Shown here one piece after another: positions 5,702 to 5,783 of a stretch of 5,783 bases of DNA. A program made the position numbers and the translations under genes. The notes beneath the pieces were generated by a model. The model did not search any database and was not told where the DNA came from. It saw nothing but the letters and a program-made list of their open reading frames with translations. Positions within the stretch are counted from its first letter, which is position 1. Every line of letters starts with the position of its first letter. This DNA is from Flavobacteriales bacterium UBA1112 (lineage in GTDB: Bacteria > Bacteroidota > Bacteroidia > Flavobacteriales_D > Sanyastnellaceae). Location of the stretch: NCBI GenBank assembly GCA_002313415.1, contig DCBH01000115.1, positions 1 through 5,783 on the forward strand, written 5' to 3'.

Positions 5702-5783
5702 TTAGGAGACCAAAGATTCGAGTTCATCCACCACCGCGGCCGCTGCATGCGGTCTCGCAGCCTGATTCATGGCTTCTCCCATT
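5702..5783 (-). CDS. murG: MurG, C-terminal fragment (UDP-GlcNAc:lipid I GlcNAc transferase), cut by window edge
   Basis: Only the last 26 codons and the TAA stop (5702-5704) are visible; the 5' part lies beyond the right edge. The residues read GEAMNQAARPHAAAAVVDEL then ESLVS. This resembles the end of MurG, where a short helix with an A-x-P/D-x-A-A pattern is followed by a terminal I/V-V-D-E-L helix. MurG transfers GlcNAc to lipid I on the inner face of the membrane to form lipid II. The identification rests mainly on position: murG directly precedes murC in Bacteroidota dcw clusters. The catalytic domains cannot be seen. The stop codon is in the same frame as murC and only one codon (TCC) upstream of its ATG. 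A different protein with a similar Ala-rich tail cannot be excluded from so short a piece. Confidence 0.8.
   Translation of the reverse strand, partial: MGEAMNQAARPHAAAAVVDELESLVS

Noticed and set aside
5736..5753. GC-rich self-complementary bases (GCGGCCGC and CCGC-TGCAT-GCGG) near the end of murG
   Set aside because: They sit in Ala-rich codons of murG. The stem is only four pairs, with no T-run and no regulatory context.
1..5783. Search for mobile elements, CRISPR repeats, toxin-antitoxin pairs, defence genes or a novel multi-gene system
   Set aside because: All genes are core division and wall genes in conserved order, with no repeats or insertion scars and no change in gene style. This is an ordinary housekeeping region.

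Overview
The window is a single tightly packed block of cell-wall and cell-division genes, all read from the minus strand: murG (3' end only) > murC > ftsQ > ftsA > ftsZ > a YqeY/GatB-like gene. It is the distal part of a division and cell wall (dcw) cluster. About 98.7% of the window is coding. The only stretch without a confident gene is the 74 bases at the left edge.

The organism is very probably a member of the Bacteroidota, most likely Flavobacteriales or a close relative. Several things point there. FtsQ is short, has almost no cytoplasmic tail, and carries the YYLDEDG and IDLTYRDQVI blocks of Bacteroidota FtsQ. MurC ends with the GAGDID variant. FtsZ has the VLLNITFG...MDEI...DYIQDAAG...VIWG signature, a very long acidic linker, and a tail with EPAYKRR and a terminal SFLHDNVD. 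murC is followed directly by ftsQ, with no murB or ddl between them. No start codon is preceded by a Shine-Dalgarno sequence, which is usual in this phylum. Base composition looks close to balanced, so an AT-rich Flavobacteriaceae genome is less likely than a moderate-GC relative. Genus cannot be read from this sequence.

Layout from right to left (direction of transcription): the last 26 codons of murG (5702-5783); murC (4313-5698), 3 nt after murG; ftsQ (3592-4308), 4 nt after murC; ftsA (2306-3595), overlapping ftsQ by ATGA; ftsZ (536-2278), 27 nt after ftsA; the yqeY-like gene (75-536), overlapping ftsZ by one base (TGATG); then 74 bases with ambiguous coding and a weak hairpin.

Together the genes link peptidoglycan precursor synthesis to septum assembly. 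MurC makes UDP-MurNAc-L-Ala in the cytoplasm and MurG completes lipid II at the membrane. FtsZ forms the cytokinetic ring, FtsA tethers it to the membrane, and FtsQ joins it to the periplasmic divisome. The YqeY-like protein is an apparent outsider, possibly related to tRNA-dependent amidation, that is translationally joined to ftsZ.

I found no mobile element, CRISPR array, RNA gene or novel system. The most interesting material is the long, motif-bearing C-terminal region of FtsZ, followed by the coupling of ftsZ to the yqeY-like gene.
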